Shown in pieces: positions 32,774-45,400 of a stretch of DNA of 64,000 bases. Numbering within the stretch: the stretch's first letter is position 1; every line of letters begins with the position of its first letter. The notes below the pieces were generated by a model. That model saw nothing but the letters and a program-made list of their open reading frames with translations. It was not told where the DNA came from and did no database searches. Made by a program: the position numbers and the translations under genes. The stretch comes from Oidiodendron maius Zn (taxonomy: Eukaryota > Ascomycota > Leotiomycetes > Myxotrichaceae), in contig KN832874.1 of assembly GCA_000827325.1 (NCBI GenBank), positions 1,086,067 through 1,150,066 of the forward strand, given 5' to 3'.

Positions 32774-34577
32774 CTAGCTGAACTTGAAGCCGGTCTGGCG
32801 CAGCTTCTGAAACACACCTTTAGGGTCGTACTTGTGCGACACAGTCTCTAGCAGGTCAAGGTTGGCTTGTCCATAGTAGCTGTACGGTTTCTCATCACCC
32901 CAGGCGTAGTTGAGGTAGACCCAGTCAATGAAATGTCCGGCCGCCTGCTCCTGCTGGTTGATGGCAGCGACGAATTCCTGTGCAATGGGCAGGATGATCT
33001 CCTGGTTCTCCTCGGTATCGACGGTCAGCGAGACGAGCCACATGAGGACAGGGCCGTCTGCGACGACACGCTCCAAGCCAAGGACGTTCCCCCCGCGTTT
33101 ATCGCTGTTGTCGACCATGGTATTGGTGACGGGCTGGAACTCGATGAGGGTGCTGAAGTTGGAGGTGGGCGCAGCGGCCTGCATCTTGCCGGCGTATTCG
33201 TGATGCAGCTCATCAATGATGGTAAGAGCTTCGAGGGTGTTGGTGGCCATACCGGTGAACCAGTTGGCACTTTAAGGTGTAAGTCGATGATTAAATAAAA
33301 CTAATAAACAGAAGCAGGGGTGCATGTCGAACTTACTAGAGCCCAAGAGGCGTAGGACCAGTGAACTGGGGAATAATCTCAGACTCGGGTCCCGACGTCA
33401 CAGTGCTAGAGATGTTGGGCAGCGAAAGGAAGACGTCAAAAGCGGGGGTATTAGCAATGCCCTGGTTGTTGGTCATGATGGATCGAATAGAGAATCCGGT
33501 AAAGTCGTAGTAGAGGGCAACGATGATCTGGTCGGGAGAGTTCTCTACGGTTGCCTCGACAAAGGCGAGGTAGGCGTCGAAGACAATGTCTCTCTCACTC
33601 AGGTCGTAGCTAGTGAAGCCACCCCACAATTGGGTGCCATTGACAGTCTCTGAAGTTACATTATCAGTCCGCTATATGGCACATATTTTTTTATTGAAAA
33701 AAGAGAGAAAAAGAGAAAGCTTCTTACGCTGATCAATTCGGGTGACGAAGCCCAGGTTTCCGGAGCCACCCTTCTGGGCTTTCCAGAGATCGGCATCCTT
33801 CTTGGAGTTGGCGTTGACGATAGTGCCGTCGGCGAGAACAATCTCCCAGTTCACGACCATGTCGCACGCAAAGCCGTGAGAATTGCTGTGGAAGGAATAC
33901 TGGAAAGTTGTTAGCCAGTGCTCACCCGCCGAACCATCATCTAGAAAACACTCACCCCGCCACCAGTGGTGAAGCCGCCAACACCAACAACAGAAGTTCG
34001 CGCGCCGACAACAGTGACATCGTATTGATTGAGAAACTCATATACAGATCCCCATCGTGCGCCGGGTTGGATCGAGACAATTCCCGTTTCCGGATCGTAG
34101 CTTGTCGCGTTCATATAGCCAAAGTCGACTGTGACGCCTTGAGCGATGCCGTTGGATCCCTTCCATGCCGAGTGGCCGCCAGCCTTGATACCGAAGGGGC
34201 ATTGCTCCTTGGTCAGAATCTTGACCGTAGCCTGCACATCTGTAGTGCTCTCAGGCAGGACCATGCACCAGGCGTGTTGGGCCGCATTGGCCGAGTAGTA
34301 CGTATCTAACTGTGCATCGTACTGTGTACTGTTTGGCGCGAAGACCTTGCCGTGCAGCTGCGTGTCAGCAGCAAGAGCCGCGCACTGGAGACAGGTCAGT
34401 GTTACACAACCTCAATTGCGAGACGGAAGGTGGGAGAAGAGAAACGGGAAGAGAAGAGAAGAGGCCTACGCAGGCACGATGTGGATTCGAAGCGGCGACT
34501 GCTGCTCCTGCAAGAGTCGCAAGCGAAGCCGCAACGGAGATTTTCACGGCGATCGATGCCGTAACGGAGATCTTCAT
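32774..34577 (-). CDS. Secreted FAD-linked oxidoreductase with BBE domain
   Basis: A five-exon gene (34577-34470, 34357-33956, 33899-33728, 33649-33337, 33269-32774) encoding 496 residues. The N-terminus is a signal peptide rich in Ala/Val. The PCMH-type FAD-binding domain has FGIKAGGHSAW, whose His is the usual covalent flavin ligand, then VGARTSVVGVGGFTTGGG and FACDMVVNWEIVLADG, and KGGSGNLGFVTRI. There is Phe where bicovalent enzymes carry a second flavin-linked Cys. The C-terminus (FIDWVYLNYAWGDEKPYSYYG, NLDLLETVSHKYDPKGVF) is the berberine-bridge (BBE) domain. Such enzymes oxidise sugars, alcohols or secondary metabolites using O2. The intron-1 acceptor is uncertain: CGCAG at 34358 keeps the frame, but a CAALAAD reading just upstream looks more family-like. 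Intron 4 ends in AAAG. It is divergent from the rhodopsin-domain gene. Confidence 0.88.
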
Positions 34578-35184
34578 GGCGATCGATGGAGGGAATGAAA
34601 CATAAGACGTACGATTACGCCTGAAGGAGAATTAGAAAAGCAAATTCACTCCCACTGTGGCTATTTCTGCGCAATGGGCGCCTACTTTATGCCCATGATC
34701 CCGGGGAGCTTCATGCCCATGAGCTCGGGGAGGTTGGTTGTCGGACACGGCATGGCAGAAGGCCGCGCCTCCGGCGTCGCTCCACTGTTCTCTTCGGGCA
34801 AAGGGGGTCCGAGAGTCAATGATCCTGGTGGAGCATCATTAGGTATATCAGGCCCATCCACTGAGGAAGCGGTAGACGGTCAGTCGGCTGAAGCCACACC
34901 GTCCCATCCCCAGCTCGTCCCAACACGGGAACCCCTTGTAGTACGCCGAGCCGGTTCCCCGGAGTGCCCAAGATCTCACGGGCTGCAGCGGGAGTGGCTC
35001 GATTGGGAGTTGGAACACCGTAAGATAAAAAAGCAGGGGCAGTGGCGGGTTGTAATTGAAGCTTGGCATTGCAGTATATGTACCCTATACACCGGGTCGC
35101 GACGCCTTCCCCACGATCCCATCTTTGTTTGTCATCCCAGCGCCACCAAGTACGGCGTCTACTCTATGCTCCTTCATCGATGAG
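34578..35184. promoter_or_regulatory. Divergent promoter region between BBE oxidase and rhodopsin-domain gene
   Basis: About 600 bp lie between two divergent starts. A 169-codon plus-strand open frame (34674-35183) runs through it; its opening repeats a PM-I/S-PGSFMPM pattern and it has no family features, and it ends just before the ATG of the rhodopsin gene in another frame, so I treat it as chance. Co-regulation of the two flanking genes is possible. Confidence 0.3.
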
Positions 35185-36695
35185 ATGTCGGGCTATCCAG
35201 TCGTCGACGGCGTCACGGTGTTGGTGCTGCCTCCGCCGGGTGTTGTACCGGATTTCGACCATCCACAGCAGAACAAATGGCTAGAACACTACTTGGTGTT
35301 CGGCATAGGAGCGCCTCTAGCTTTTTTGGCCCTGTGCCAGCGGTTCTACACGAAATTGTTTCTCTCCAAGGGCCTGCAGCTCGACGATTGTGAGTATTAA
35401 GGGCGGCCGACCGGAATTCTCTGCTGACTGCTACAGTATTTATGTTCCTTGGATGGGTACGTTGGCTTATCCCCGCGACACAGTGACTCTCCGTGATACA
35501 GACGACTGATAACAATAGGCCATGTCATTGATAACTCAAGCAATGCTTGTCCGTAAGAACACTCTATCTTCTTGTGTCCGGATGGCATTGCTGACGATGC
35601 AGACTCCGTCGTCGAGGGCGGCATGTGTGCCCATGTGTGGGAAATGCCACTCACAAGATTCGAGAGTTACTCAGTGGTAAGTCAACAATGCCTAACCGTC
35701 GTCCAGCAGACTGCGACTTTGACTGACGATGTTAGGTCACATACATTACTGCCCCCACCTACCAGATGTGCAATGGCTTCACGAAACTCTCGCTGCTGGT
35801 AGTCTACCTCCAGCTGTCGCCGCAGAAATGGTTCCGCATTGCCGCCTGGTTCAGCATCGTCGTCGTTGGTCTCTACACATCCGTCATAACCCTACTCATG
35901 TTCTTTCACTGCCACCCTGTCCGCCGAGCCTTTGACTTCACGATCCAAACAGGATACTGTTTAGACGCTGGTATCTTATACATGGCTACGGCAGTGTCCA
36001 ACATCATCACCGATTTAATGCTTTTCATACTGCCTACCCCCATGGTTCTCAAGCTCAACATGGGCAAATCGAGGAAGATTACTGCTATCGCCATCTTCGG
36101 CATCGGCTCATTGTAAGTTGCCCGCGCGTGTAACTCGTCATGCGCAGGGTACCAGATATTGATCAACAATTGCACAGGACTATTGCAACCTCTATTGTCC
36201 GACTGGTGTATCTGCCAGCAACCCTCAGGAGCACTGACATTTCTTGGGACGCAGCTCCGGCAGACGTATGGACGTAAGTACCTCCCGCAATTTCAAGACT
36301 GCTCAATTGCATCCCAGTCCTAACTCTGACATAGCTTCGTCGAAGGCAATCTGTTCGTCATCTGTGGTTCGATGCCCACGATGCGTCGTTTCCTCAGACA
36401 TGTATTCCCACGCATCTTTGACGACTCCACCGTCTCAAAATCCAACGAACCATCCGGAGGTCGTCAATATTCCGACAACGTGCATAGCTGGTCGCGAAAA
36501 CGAAAGCAATATGAGCAGTTTCCGGACCCCTTAGAGCTGCAGCTCTTCCCGGAAGGGCGCACGAAGGTAGAGATCGAGTCCACTGCAGTGGTCACGTCAA
36601 AAGAAGACGTGGATAGCCATAGTGAAATGGCCATCCTGGAGACAAAGTCGTATGCAGTGCACTCGGAACAAGAATCATCTAGCAATTCTTTTTGA
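35185..36695 (+). CDS. Fungal rhodopsin-domain integral membrane protein (SatP/PTH11-like class)
   Basis: A seven-exon gene (35185-35389, 35437-35456, 35519-35552, 35603-35676, 35736-36112, 36178-36273, 36335-36695) encoding 388 residues. All six introns (47 to 65 nt) have GT..AG ends and matching phases; two of the exons are only 20 and 34 nt. The protein has seven predicted helices, including [73 protein letters not shown] and [19 protein letters not shown], with the family's TKLSLL, FHCHPV and LPTPMVLKL blocks, and a 100-residue cytosolic tail rich in Glu/Ser. This is the fungal 'rhodopsin domain' family (no retinal Lys is implied), related to PTH11-like receptors. Sensing is inferred for some members; the ligand is unknown. 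Confidence 0.85.
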
Positions 36696-37709
36696 GGGCA
36701 AGTGCAAGGGTTGAGGGACTTATCTCGAGACTATATTCAGATCCCGGATTTCTAGTTTGCATCCTGACACTCTTCCAGTCATTCTACACACTTTTACAAA
36801 TCACCCTATGTAGGAAGCCAGAGAAGACTCGAATCTCCCTTCCGTTACCCTATTCGTTGATGCAAAATTATTGCCGTTCGGCAAGAAGACGACTGACTTG
36901 GCCAAGTCCGAGCATCCCTCCAGCGTCTGTAACACCGCTCCCATAACGACGTCCCAGAGCATGTTATGTCCACGGCTTCAGCGGCGACTCGGGGTCAATC
37001 CGTGGCCATGAGTTGCTAGAGGATTATAATCGAGGACAAGCCGCACACGCCGTCATCCAGCGGCTTACTCAATGGCCCTCTCGCCGGACTGCCGCAGATC
37101 ATCCCCCTTCATTTCGCCACCGAAATGCATAGCACTCCGATTTAACGAAGCAAAATAAAACAAAAGATGATATTTGCCGAGACGAATCTCATTCCTCGGC
37201 AACTTTCGCATCATCAAGCCAGAACCATATCCAGTACACAGAAACAGAGACGTGTAATAGAAAGTTACGGCCAAGCGATCACGCGTTCCAAAAGTGCCCA
37301 GAGAAGGAAGATTATACTATAATGTTGGTGTAGAGCTGTTAGGATTCTTAGCTGAGGATTCTACACAATATCACTAACTACACATTTTGAATTAGCGTCG
37401 GGCTGTGCCTAAAAGTAGCATATATAAAATTAATTGGATTGCCTCTATAGTTGTAGACCTACTATTGCATGTTGTGAAACTGGTGCGGGGTTCCAGCCAG
37501 AAGCTTTCCACTACCTCTACGGTACAAGAAGTGTAATAACTACTAGCAATTTCGTCAAGACTCTATATTCTTCCTCTTAAGTTGATCAAGGTGTCAAGCG
37601 TTAATGGCCGTACCAAAGTTTACACAGGTCGTTTGATCACGATAATAGAAGGCATCTACGTACTCTGATCTATCTGCCCGCGGACTTCCAGGTCGATGAA
37701 ACGATACGC
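36696..37709. other. 1 kb intergenic region
   Basis: It lies between the 3' end of the rhodopsin-domain gene and the 3' end of the broken membrane-protein gene. ORFs at 36692-36946 (+) and 37065-37274 (-) are featureless. No repeat or RNA gene was recognised. Confidence 0.4.
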
Positions 37710-38638
37710 TCAGAAGGAACACCATATGAAAACTGAACCAGATGCTAGAAGGACAGCGAGGTAAAAGATGGCTGTCTGCGAAATTATAAGCATGCTTCGG
37801 CGATGACTATATCCTACTCACCTTGCTCTCAGCTCGAAACCCCAGCCCATCGTAGAGTGGCGCGCAGATGTGGATTGTCAAGCCTGCGGGGAGCAGGCAA
37901 TGGCATAGTCCATAAGCATAACCGGAGCCTGCCAGGTGAGGGCCATGTTCCAGCGTATCTTTACTTGTCTCCGTGGCTGTTTGTTTAGCTCTCCATCCCC
38001 TTTCCCGCCATTGTTCCCTGCCACCTGGTCCGTAATTTGTCTAACTCGAGCTATCATCAACAGTTCTTTAGCCAAACTTCGCCTGCCCGAAGCTAGCTTA
38101 ATCGTAGAGAATATGAAAGCTTGAAATGACGAAAGCAGAATAGCAAATAGTGACATAACGAATGCTGAATACCATGCGGCTGGTCCGAGCCAATGTTCGT
38201 TCTCTTTCGAAAAGCATCCGATTATGGCTGCGGAAAGAAAGGCACTCTGCGACTCCGTCAGGACTTGGATCACCATGACAACGGTTATAATACGTTGACA
38301 TCGATGGAATTGGGCCCACTGCGAGGAACATACTGCGACTAAGACAACCTGACACTCCAGGAGTTTCCGCTCCCTCCAATGCGCCATCTTCTGGGAGATC
38401 AACTCATCTCGTTACCCCCGTCTCCAAACTGTCTACTATCGCACGAATAGGGATCAAGGTCTTTCTCGGTAGAATCAGTAATATGGTAGGTGATGACTGC
38501 GGAAGCAACATAGCACATTTTGGACAAGCCTTTTCCCTGATCGATTGTCTTGGGCTGAATAGCTTGAGGACTACAGGCCGAGAAATGAAAGACGGAGGCT
38601 AGCTTCTGTAGGAGAAGAACGGCCAGGATATGAGCCAC
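37710..38638 (-). pseudogene. Unassigned fungal membrane protein gene with frame breaks
   Basis: Three minus-strand frames appear to belong to one protein. Frame one (about 38638-38405) reads YHITDSTEKDLDPYSCDS and FGDGGNE. Frame two (38402-about 37890) reads ELISQKMAHWRERKLLECQV, two hydrophobic stretches (VVMVIQVLTESQSAFLSAAI and AFVMSLFAILLSSFQAFIF), and WQAPVMLMDYAIA. Frame three reads LPAGLTIHICAPLYDGLGFE, then a 46-nt intron at 37776-37821 (GTGAGT..CGCAG) leads to a last helix TAIFYLAVLLASGSVFIWCSF and a stop at 37710. WQ.P.MLM.Y followed by G..IH.C.PLY is a pattern I recall from uncharacterised fungal membrane proteins. No intron explains either frame change, so this copy is probably broken; the 5' end was not found. 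Confidence 0.55.
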
Positions 38639-39998
38639 AGGACGGGATGTTTTTCTTCAGAATTCGGTTTGCGCCCGACACCCCAGATGGGGTTGATAGG
38701 TCGTCAGAAAGCCCGTTCTCTGCTTCTGGTCACATCACCGAGGGAGCTTTGATAGTAGAAACATTTAGAAATAACTCCGTTTCGCACAAGTGGATGGCCT
38801 GTCCCAATCACTGCGATGAAGATGACTGGGCCAGTGTTTTCCAATGGCCCCCAGCTCATCCTACGTGGACCACTCCTTGCTCTTCGGATCAGCCGCCTTC
38901 AAAAACTATGTCCAGACTGATTTCGCCCTCCCGAGGCGGCATCAGGCTTAGGGTGTTAGACAGCTAATATGAGTTAGCTGACTTCGTCAACCTAACGGCT
39001 GAGTACCAGGCTTGCCGCTCTCAGTTCTAAATGCGTCATTCCTCATGGCATACAAAATTCTTCTCCGGCCACTTCCTATCTCATTTTATCGTTATATTGT
39101 CACTGGGCGACAGCCTGAAGCGAACGTCGCTGCGGTTTTCATGCTGCAATTCAATGTGGCCCTTCACTTGGCAGAGAGTTAAATCATAGGCGCCACGAGC
39201 GTTTTGTTTCTTAGAAAGCACGTACAATCCAGAAAGGTGTGAAGAGTGCGATTGTTCGCCTAGGTAGAAGACTTTCTGGAGATGGGAGGGCAGATAGAGC
39301 CCACTGGGGAATTCATATTAGTGCCAAACCAAGTAACTTGTCAGAGCGCATCTTAGACCATGTCAAACCATAGGAAAATAGTATCGCCGCCTATGAGAAC
39401 TCGACACCAGCATAAAAATAAAACTAAACGCCTCTATTTCATATGCAGGGTTGGGCCAGAAAACATATGGGTCCCGGATGTTGGCAACGAAATTATTGGG
39501 TGACGGGGGTCACTGATATGGAGATTACCTGCGGAATTCTCGACGCTCCTCTACCAAGGTAGGTTAATGCGTAAATTTCGAGGATGAAGCCACTAGGCTC
39601 TAGCGTCTTCAATGCGGTATTTTAATCTTATTCGAAAGAGTCCGTCCCGTTTACATGTAAGAGCTCACTAATACTTTGCTTTGCAATAACTCTATATACA
39701 AATCACTACAGCAGCTATAATTTATAGAAAGTAGCATAAATAAATCATCTAATGCCTGTCATCCCATATTAAATAGGAGCCACTTATAATTGAGATGTGA
39801 CAATTTTATCCAGGCAAGTCGACAAAACAATTCTGTGGTACTAATGTTACTACGTTATGCGCTAGAGTTCTTCAACATGTGCCGCCCATCTATCTAGCGC
39901 CTATCCATGAATGAGAATCTATCCTATGAATGAGATACGCTTAGACTTTGTCCAACTAAGCCAATGACCATTCGAGACCAAAAACTGTATAACTGTCA
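38639..39998. other. 1.36 kb intergenic region
   Basis: One plus-strand open frame (38647-38967) and minus-strand fragments near 38700-38860 could include the missing first exon of the broken membrane-protein gene, but no signal is convincing. The remainder is AT-rich and empty by eye. Confidence 0.35.
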
Positions 39999-40936
39999 TT
40001 ATCGTAGAGCATTATCCCTAATGTTTTGTCTAGATTGCTCCTCTGAGTCGCAAGTAGCTTGGTTGGTGAGTTGATAGGTAGAATCATCGCCAGACTTTGG
40101 TGGCAAATTAATGGGATAGAAGAAGAAAAATATTATAGTAACTGAGATCATTAGGACACTGTCGAAGACATACAATGTCCACTCGTGGCTGATGGGATAA
40201 CCATCTTGGCCAAAGACATACTCTACAATACGGAAGATTGATCGGATGACGATGAGTATGGAAATAGCGTAGAGCATGTATAGAGTCTGAATCCATTTTG
40301 AGTCGAGTTGATAAGAGCGTGGTGTCGGGTTGCGACGAAATCGCATGTGGAAGATGACGGCACATACGGCGAAGAGCGTAAACGATATCAGCTGGATAGC
40401 TAATCCGATTATTACCAGCACTGTCGCGACAACACGAAGATTATCGTGAATTAAAAGAGGAGCGCCATTGCCTTGAACCAGGAGGGAGAGAATATCGCCC
40501 GTGACGAAAAGTCTGGTAACGAGTTGCGGCCTGATGACCGAGAGATGATCTCCTTCGACAAGGCGGATGATTCGTGCAAGAATCATGTAAATTGTTGCTG
40601 CAAAAAAGGCTGGGGGAAGAAGGATAAAGGTGGCCTGGATGACATAAGGTGCGATTTGGTCTGTCATGTTTGCACAGAGCGCCCTTCCGCAATATCCAAT
40701 AACCTCCACTGTGAGTTGATAAGTTAGCAGAAGACTCTCGACAGAGAATGAGAAAGCTCACTTAAACATCCAACAACAAAACAGGTACAAAACCATGTCT
40801 TGGTCCTGTACATGCGAATACCGATCAAAGAACAAGCGGCAAAGTAGAGAATGGCAAATGTGATACTGGCAGCCAAACTTGGGATATACTTCCATAAGTA
40901 CACAGTTGTGCCAGCCATGGGCAAAAGGACTGCCAT
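39999..40936 (-). CDS. RTA1-family seven-helix membrane protein
   Basis: A two-exon gene (40936-40762, 40708-39999) encoding 294 residues. The 53-nt intron (GTGAGC..CACAG) joins CFVVGCL to MEVIGYCGRALCANMTDQIA, the conserved second-helix region of RTA1-like proteins. Further landmarks are YVIQATFILLPPAFFAATIYMIL-type helix 3, ARIIRLVEGDHLSVIRP, FVTGDILSLLVQGNGA, and the sixth-helix region RSIFRIVEYVFGQDGYPISHEW with the family's RS.FR.VE...G..G. RTA1 proteins include lipid-translocating exporters and stress or drug-resistance proteins (RTA1, RSB1 in yeast). It would act in the plasma membrane. In-frame sequence upstream of the ATG at 40936 is open but has no function assigned. The acidic C-terminal tail is normal. 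Confidence 0.9.
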
Positions 40937-42250
40937 GTTGCGTAGCAGAAAAGTGAAAAGCTGTGGGGTTTGAGGGTGAGATATCGACGGATGAATTTCT
41001 CCAAGTTTAGGGGTCCACGACGCTTCTAGTAATATAGAAGAGTTTCGAATAAGTATTAAGTCTTTATGTGAATCTATACGGGGTCGTGACCAGACACCTG
41101 AATTATATATAATCTCCCTTTCCGTGTCCAGGACGTACATATCCGGGACATACAGGGCTATGCCAATCTTATACAGTCCACGCAATCATGAATATCGCTC
41201 TCACAAATACCGGGGGGTTTGCAGTACCTGTTTAGATTTGCCCTATCAGGGCGGTTTGGGGTAGTTTAAGAGCAGGCAGCAACGCTGGGCGACGTGGGGC
41301 ATGATTGCGAAGGGTCAATCCGCGACAAAGTGAGAGTATATTAAGCTCAGATCTGTCTTGCCAAGGTGATGCTGGACGAAGCGGCGTATGATGGGATCCA
41401 CTTAATCCGCGAGGAACGCGAGCTCTGATGTTGACTGGCTGATACTGAGCGAGGTGCCGCATGACGGCCAATGGTACGGCCTCAATCCGCGACGAACGCG
41501 AGAGCCAATGAAGATCGGGTCTGACCTTACTAGCGCACTACCTGAGCCTGAGTTTGAGAATATTCACTCCACTGCTTCATTAACCTCTTCCAGCCAAAGC
41601 AGTGTCCAACTGGAATATAATTGGAGAAAGGTTACTTGTGATCGTATGAAAGATTATTAATAGGTCGATTATCCCTTGTTTTGGATCCTTGAAGTTGATT
41701 GTGGGAAAGGGACACATGTGAATTCGAAGACGTATGAACTGAAATGAGCTAGGATAAATGTCCCCAAGTAATAAGATGCGCATTGACTCTAAATTGTGTT
41801 CAGCCGGCCGATTTATAGTAGAGTTTACTGAGAGAACACCTTATTCACTTACAAAATTGGAAGATCTGACTTTCAAAACTCTTCAGCAGAGAGCTAGCTT
41901 GAAGAAGATAGTCAGATATATAACCACAACTATTATCAGCTGCTAAGGTGCAAGTCGTCGTATCAGTGAGTATCAGCCCGATACCCGCAGGACCCCAAGC
42001 TGACCCAAGCAGTCGAAGTCTGCGACGAGGTCGCTCTAGAGAATGAGCGCACTGTCTTGAAAGATTTAGAGAAATTGTTGAGTAGAGGTAGCCTGCAAAG
42101 TACGGGGAATGTTGAATCTGGAGATGCCTTGGGGAAACATAGTCAGATTTATTACTGCAGTTGTTGTGCGTACATGCTGAGTATGCTTTAATTCGCGCTC
42201 GAATATTGTTAGCATGTTGCAATGGTAGTTGAACTCTAACCTTTCAATCT
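40937..42250. other. 1.3 kb intergenic region with a short dispersed repeat
   Basis: It holds the RTA1 promoter and the repeat copies listed separately. ORFs at 41845-42222 (-) and elsewhere show no family features. The right end leads into the minisatellite that hosts the LINE. Confidence 0.4.
41262..41502. repeat. Dispersed repeat with CAATCCGCGACAAACGCGAG motifs, cluster of three
   Basis: Three near-copies of a 20-bp motif lie at 41315-41334, 41403-41422 and 41482-41502; a fourth is at 57371-57391. The motif contains inverted CGCG parts (CCGCGAC..AACGCGAG), so it can fold back. The first copy and the 57 kb copy also share an upstream TAGTTTAAGAGC-GGCAGC block, so the repeat unit is nearer 80 to 90 bp. 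Family unknown; it could be a fragment of a transposon end. Confidence 0.5.
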
Positions 42251-42339
42251 TCGTTCCGCGTTCGGTTAGTAGGCATGGCCGCTTCTACTCAGGCGCTAAT
42301 CACCCTCGGCTCACCCTCGGCTCAGCCAGCTCACCTGAG

Positions 42340-42434
42340 CTGTCTGAGCAACCTGAGCAGTCCCTGAGCAGTCCCTGAGCAGTCCCTGAGCAGTCCCTGA
42401 GCAGTCCCTGAGTAGTCCCTGAGTAGTCCCTGAG
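42340..42434. repeat. 11-bp minisatellite, left half
   Basis: About eight tandem units of AGCAGTCCCTG / AGTAGTCCCTG follow an imperfect CTGAGC-rich lead-in (from about 42300, with CACCCTCGGCT doublets). The array stops abruptly where the LINE begins and resumes at 49121 on its far side. Confidence 0.85.
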
Positions 42435-45400
42435 AAAAAACACCTCCGCCAGCTCAGAGCAACTTTTTGGAAAGACACGTGATAAACGTATTCTTGACCG
42501 TCTAATACTTGGTCTAACTGGCTCCTAAAGCCATTGACGCGTCTAGTTTATACTATAACGCGTTGTGGCGACCATGGAGCCCAGTTGGCCTAGAATTGGC
42601 CCTGAACCCTCCGACTTGAAAGAGCACGCCATATTCCTGCACGAAGCATTCGCCTGCCTGAAGACGGTCAAAGGTCAAGCAGTAGCTATCCCTATAGATA
42701 TCATTGACCTATATATTGAATCAACTATACACCTCCTGCTTAAAGTATCCCAGCACCTTACAGACTAGCATGAGATAATAGCAATCATAACTCAACTTCA
42801 TGAACTTAAAAAACAACTTACAATATAATATATAGAATATATAAAGGAATACAATACTATCAAGACTGCTATACAAACAGCTACCGCCCTCCTTCTTAAT
42901 GTTACTATACAAAATCAGTCCCGAGTAGCCTCTTAGGCCCAAGTAGCTAGGAGAGCGGGTCTGCTGCCTGGTCATGTGATACCTCCTTCCTCCCTTCTAC
43001 TGTCCAGCCCCTCAACCTTAACAGCTTATAAAGGACATGAAGTTATAGTAAAGCTACTAGATTACAGGATATCTTAGTGCTTCTGATAATTTTCCCCTGT
43101 CTAGCTCAAGAACAAGGTAAATAGTATTCTACTTGAGATATCTAATATTAAAGATATCAAAATTGTAGCTATATACTAACTTAAAAGCAGAGATATTACA
43201 GTTATTACTAACTTACTAGAGTATACTATAATACTACAGACCTATACCGAATAGGCTAAGGGACTAGGACCAAGAGTACAGGTTAACTATACTACCTACA
43301 GGGCTATTATAAACAGTATTACAGTAAACACTATCAATATAAGAGATTAATAAGGGACAATTTAGAGAATACTAGCAGACAACCACTTAGTTATACCAAA
43401 TATAGAGATTACCTATATAGGATAGTTAACCAAAGAAGCTACTAAGAAACAGAGCTCCTCTATAGTTATAGAATTCATCCGACCAGAACTAGCCAACAAT
43501 ATCATATATACTAGCTTTCTCTAGGAAGGATTAGTCTATACCTGCTAGCTCTACAACCGATCCTGCAGGGTTAAGCAATGCTTCCGGTACTACAATTATA
43601 GTTATATCAGTATTTAGTGTAGTGCTCCCTAGACTTATAGCTACTGTACTAGGGGATATAAATCCAAAGACTGCCTAGTAAGGAATACTCTAGGATTTGT
43701 CTCTAAATATATAATATATAAAGGAATATATATATTATAGAGCTCTACCTGCCTAGTAAGACAAAAGGAACTACAGCGAGTTAAAAAAGCCAAGCTAGAG
43801 AGGAACCACTACTAGCTAATACCCTCTAAAAAGGCAATGTTAGCAATAAACCCTAGAAACTAAGGAGAGGAACCTAATCTAGTACCTGTAACTTCTAGAG
43901 GAGTCCTAGAACCAGGAACCAGGGCGCTTTATATACCAGTACTTCATTGGCTAAGATACAGACCAAGCACTAACGCTCTCCGGGAGCCAAGAGAGGCAGA
44001 GAGACAAGAGCCGCTACCCTGAAGACAAACATTATCAGTATCCTACCAGACAACAACCTATACTGCAGCACCACCCTATATGAACTTGGTACCAGCTATA
44101 GACGAAGACCTTGATGTCTTAGGTAATAATAACGGCCCTTTTGACCCAGACAACTAGCTTCAAAATCTATAACTTAAGGAAGAATAGATAGTATATATCA
44201 ACCCAAACTTAACTAGTCAACAGATATCAGCTTAGACACTAGCTCTCTCTATAATACCTGACGTTCCTGTAACCCCTGATAGACCTGATAGGCAATCAGG
44301 AACACTGCCTCCAGGAATACAGCCTGGATATATATACACTAATTATAGATATATATACAGGAATTGGCCCGCCTAAGATACAGAACTGTCAATCAGGAGC
44401 TATATAAGGCACTGCCTATATTGCCCTAAAAACTTCAATATTCCAGTAAACTTGAAGAGGTATATTACTGCAAGCTATCTGGATCTAAACCTCTAGATCT
44501 ATAGAGAAAGGGGTGGCGGAGGGCCTAAACCTATACCAGGATAGATACTACTACCAACCACAATAATACTCACTACTTAAAGTATAATTATCTCTCCGAT
44601 ATATGAGTTGTAAGGGCAGCCTGCTAAAGATCTTATAGTATAACGTTTAAAAATCAAGGGAAACAGTTATAGTAGAGATATTCAGTCTCTAGGAAACCTA
44701 TAACTATAATATACTAGCACTATAAGAGCTATTCCAAAATCAATATTAAGCTATAACCTACCATCCTACTAAGGACTGTTTTCACCTTCTTTACTTTAAT
44801 AGCGAGTATACTAGGACTTGCTTCTTTATTAATAAAAGGATAGACTCTAGTGTCTAGAATATCGAATATATTAATAGAGATATCTATATCCTTTAGGTAG
44901 TGATACTACAAAGAGATTACTTATGAATCTATAATATATATAATAAGCCTAAAGCCAAGTCAACAACTTGGACTCTCGAAATTTTGAGTAATAAACTATA
45001 TAATAAAGACTACCAAAACTATATCCTATTACTTGGAGACTTTAACCTATACTACCTATAATGGTCTAGATTATATTAATAGCGGCCCTCTTTATAGGTG
45101 TATAACCTCCTTAATATTACTGAAACATCTGGTCTGTAGTAACTAACTCTAAGAAGTATAAAGACCTACTACTAGTATACTAATAATAGTACTATTGACC
45201 TTACCTTTACTACTTATATGCTTAAAATACAACTTATATACTATAAGATTGTCTACAAGTTAGACTACAACTCTAACTATCTCCCTATAAGTGTTTAATT
45301 TGACTAGGAATAGAAAGAAGCTACTAGACACTGAACCTATAACTAGAGCGCTATAGATGTTGATAAACTAAGGTCTATACTTAAATCTGGAATCGGCTAG

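Noticed and set aside
32867-33298. 143-codon plus-strand open frame
   Set aside because: Shadow of the last exon of the BBE oxidase and it runs across an intron of that gene.
34674-35183. 169-codon open frame upstream of the rhodopsin-domain gene
   Set aside because: Low-complexity, no family features, lies in the divergent promoter and ends beside the real start in another frame.
42340-42434. Regular short repeats as a possible CRISPR array
   Set aside because: Units are contiguous 11-mers without spacers, in a eukaryotic genome; it is a minisatellite.
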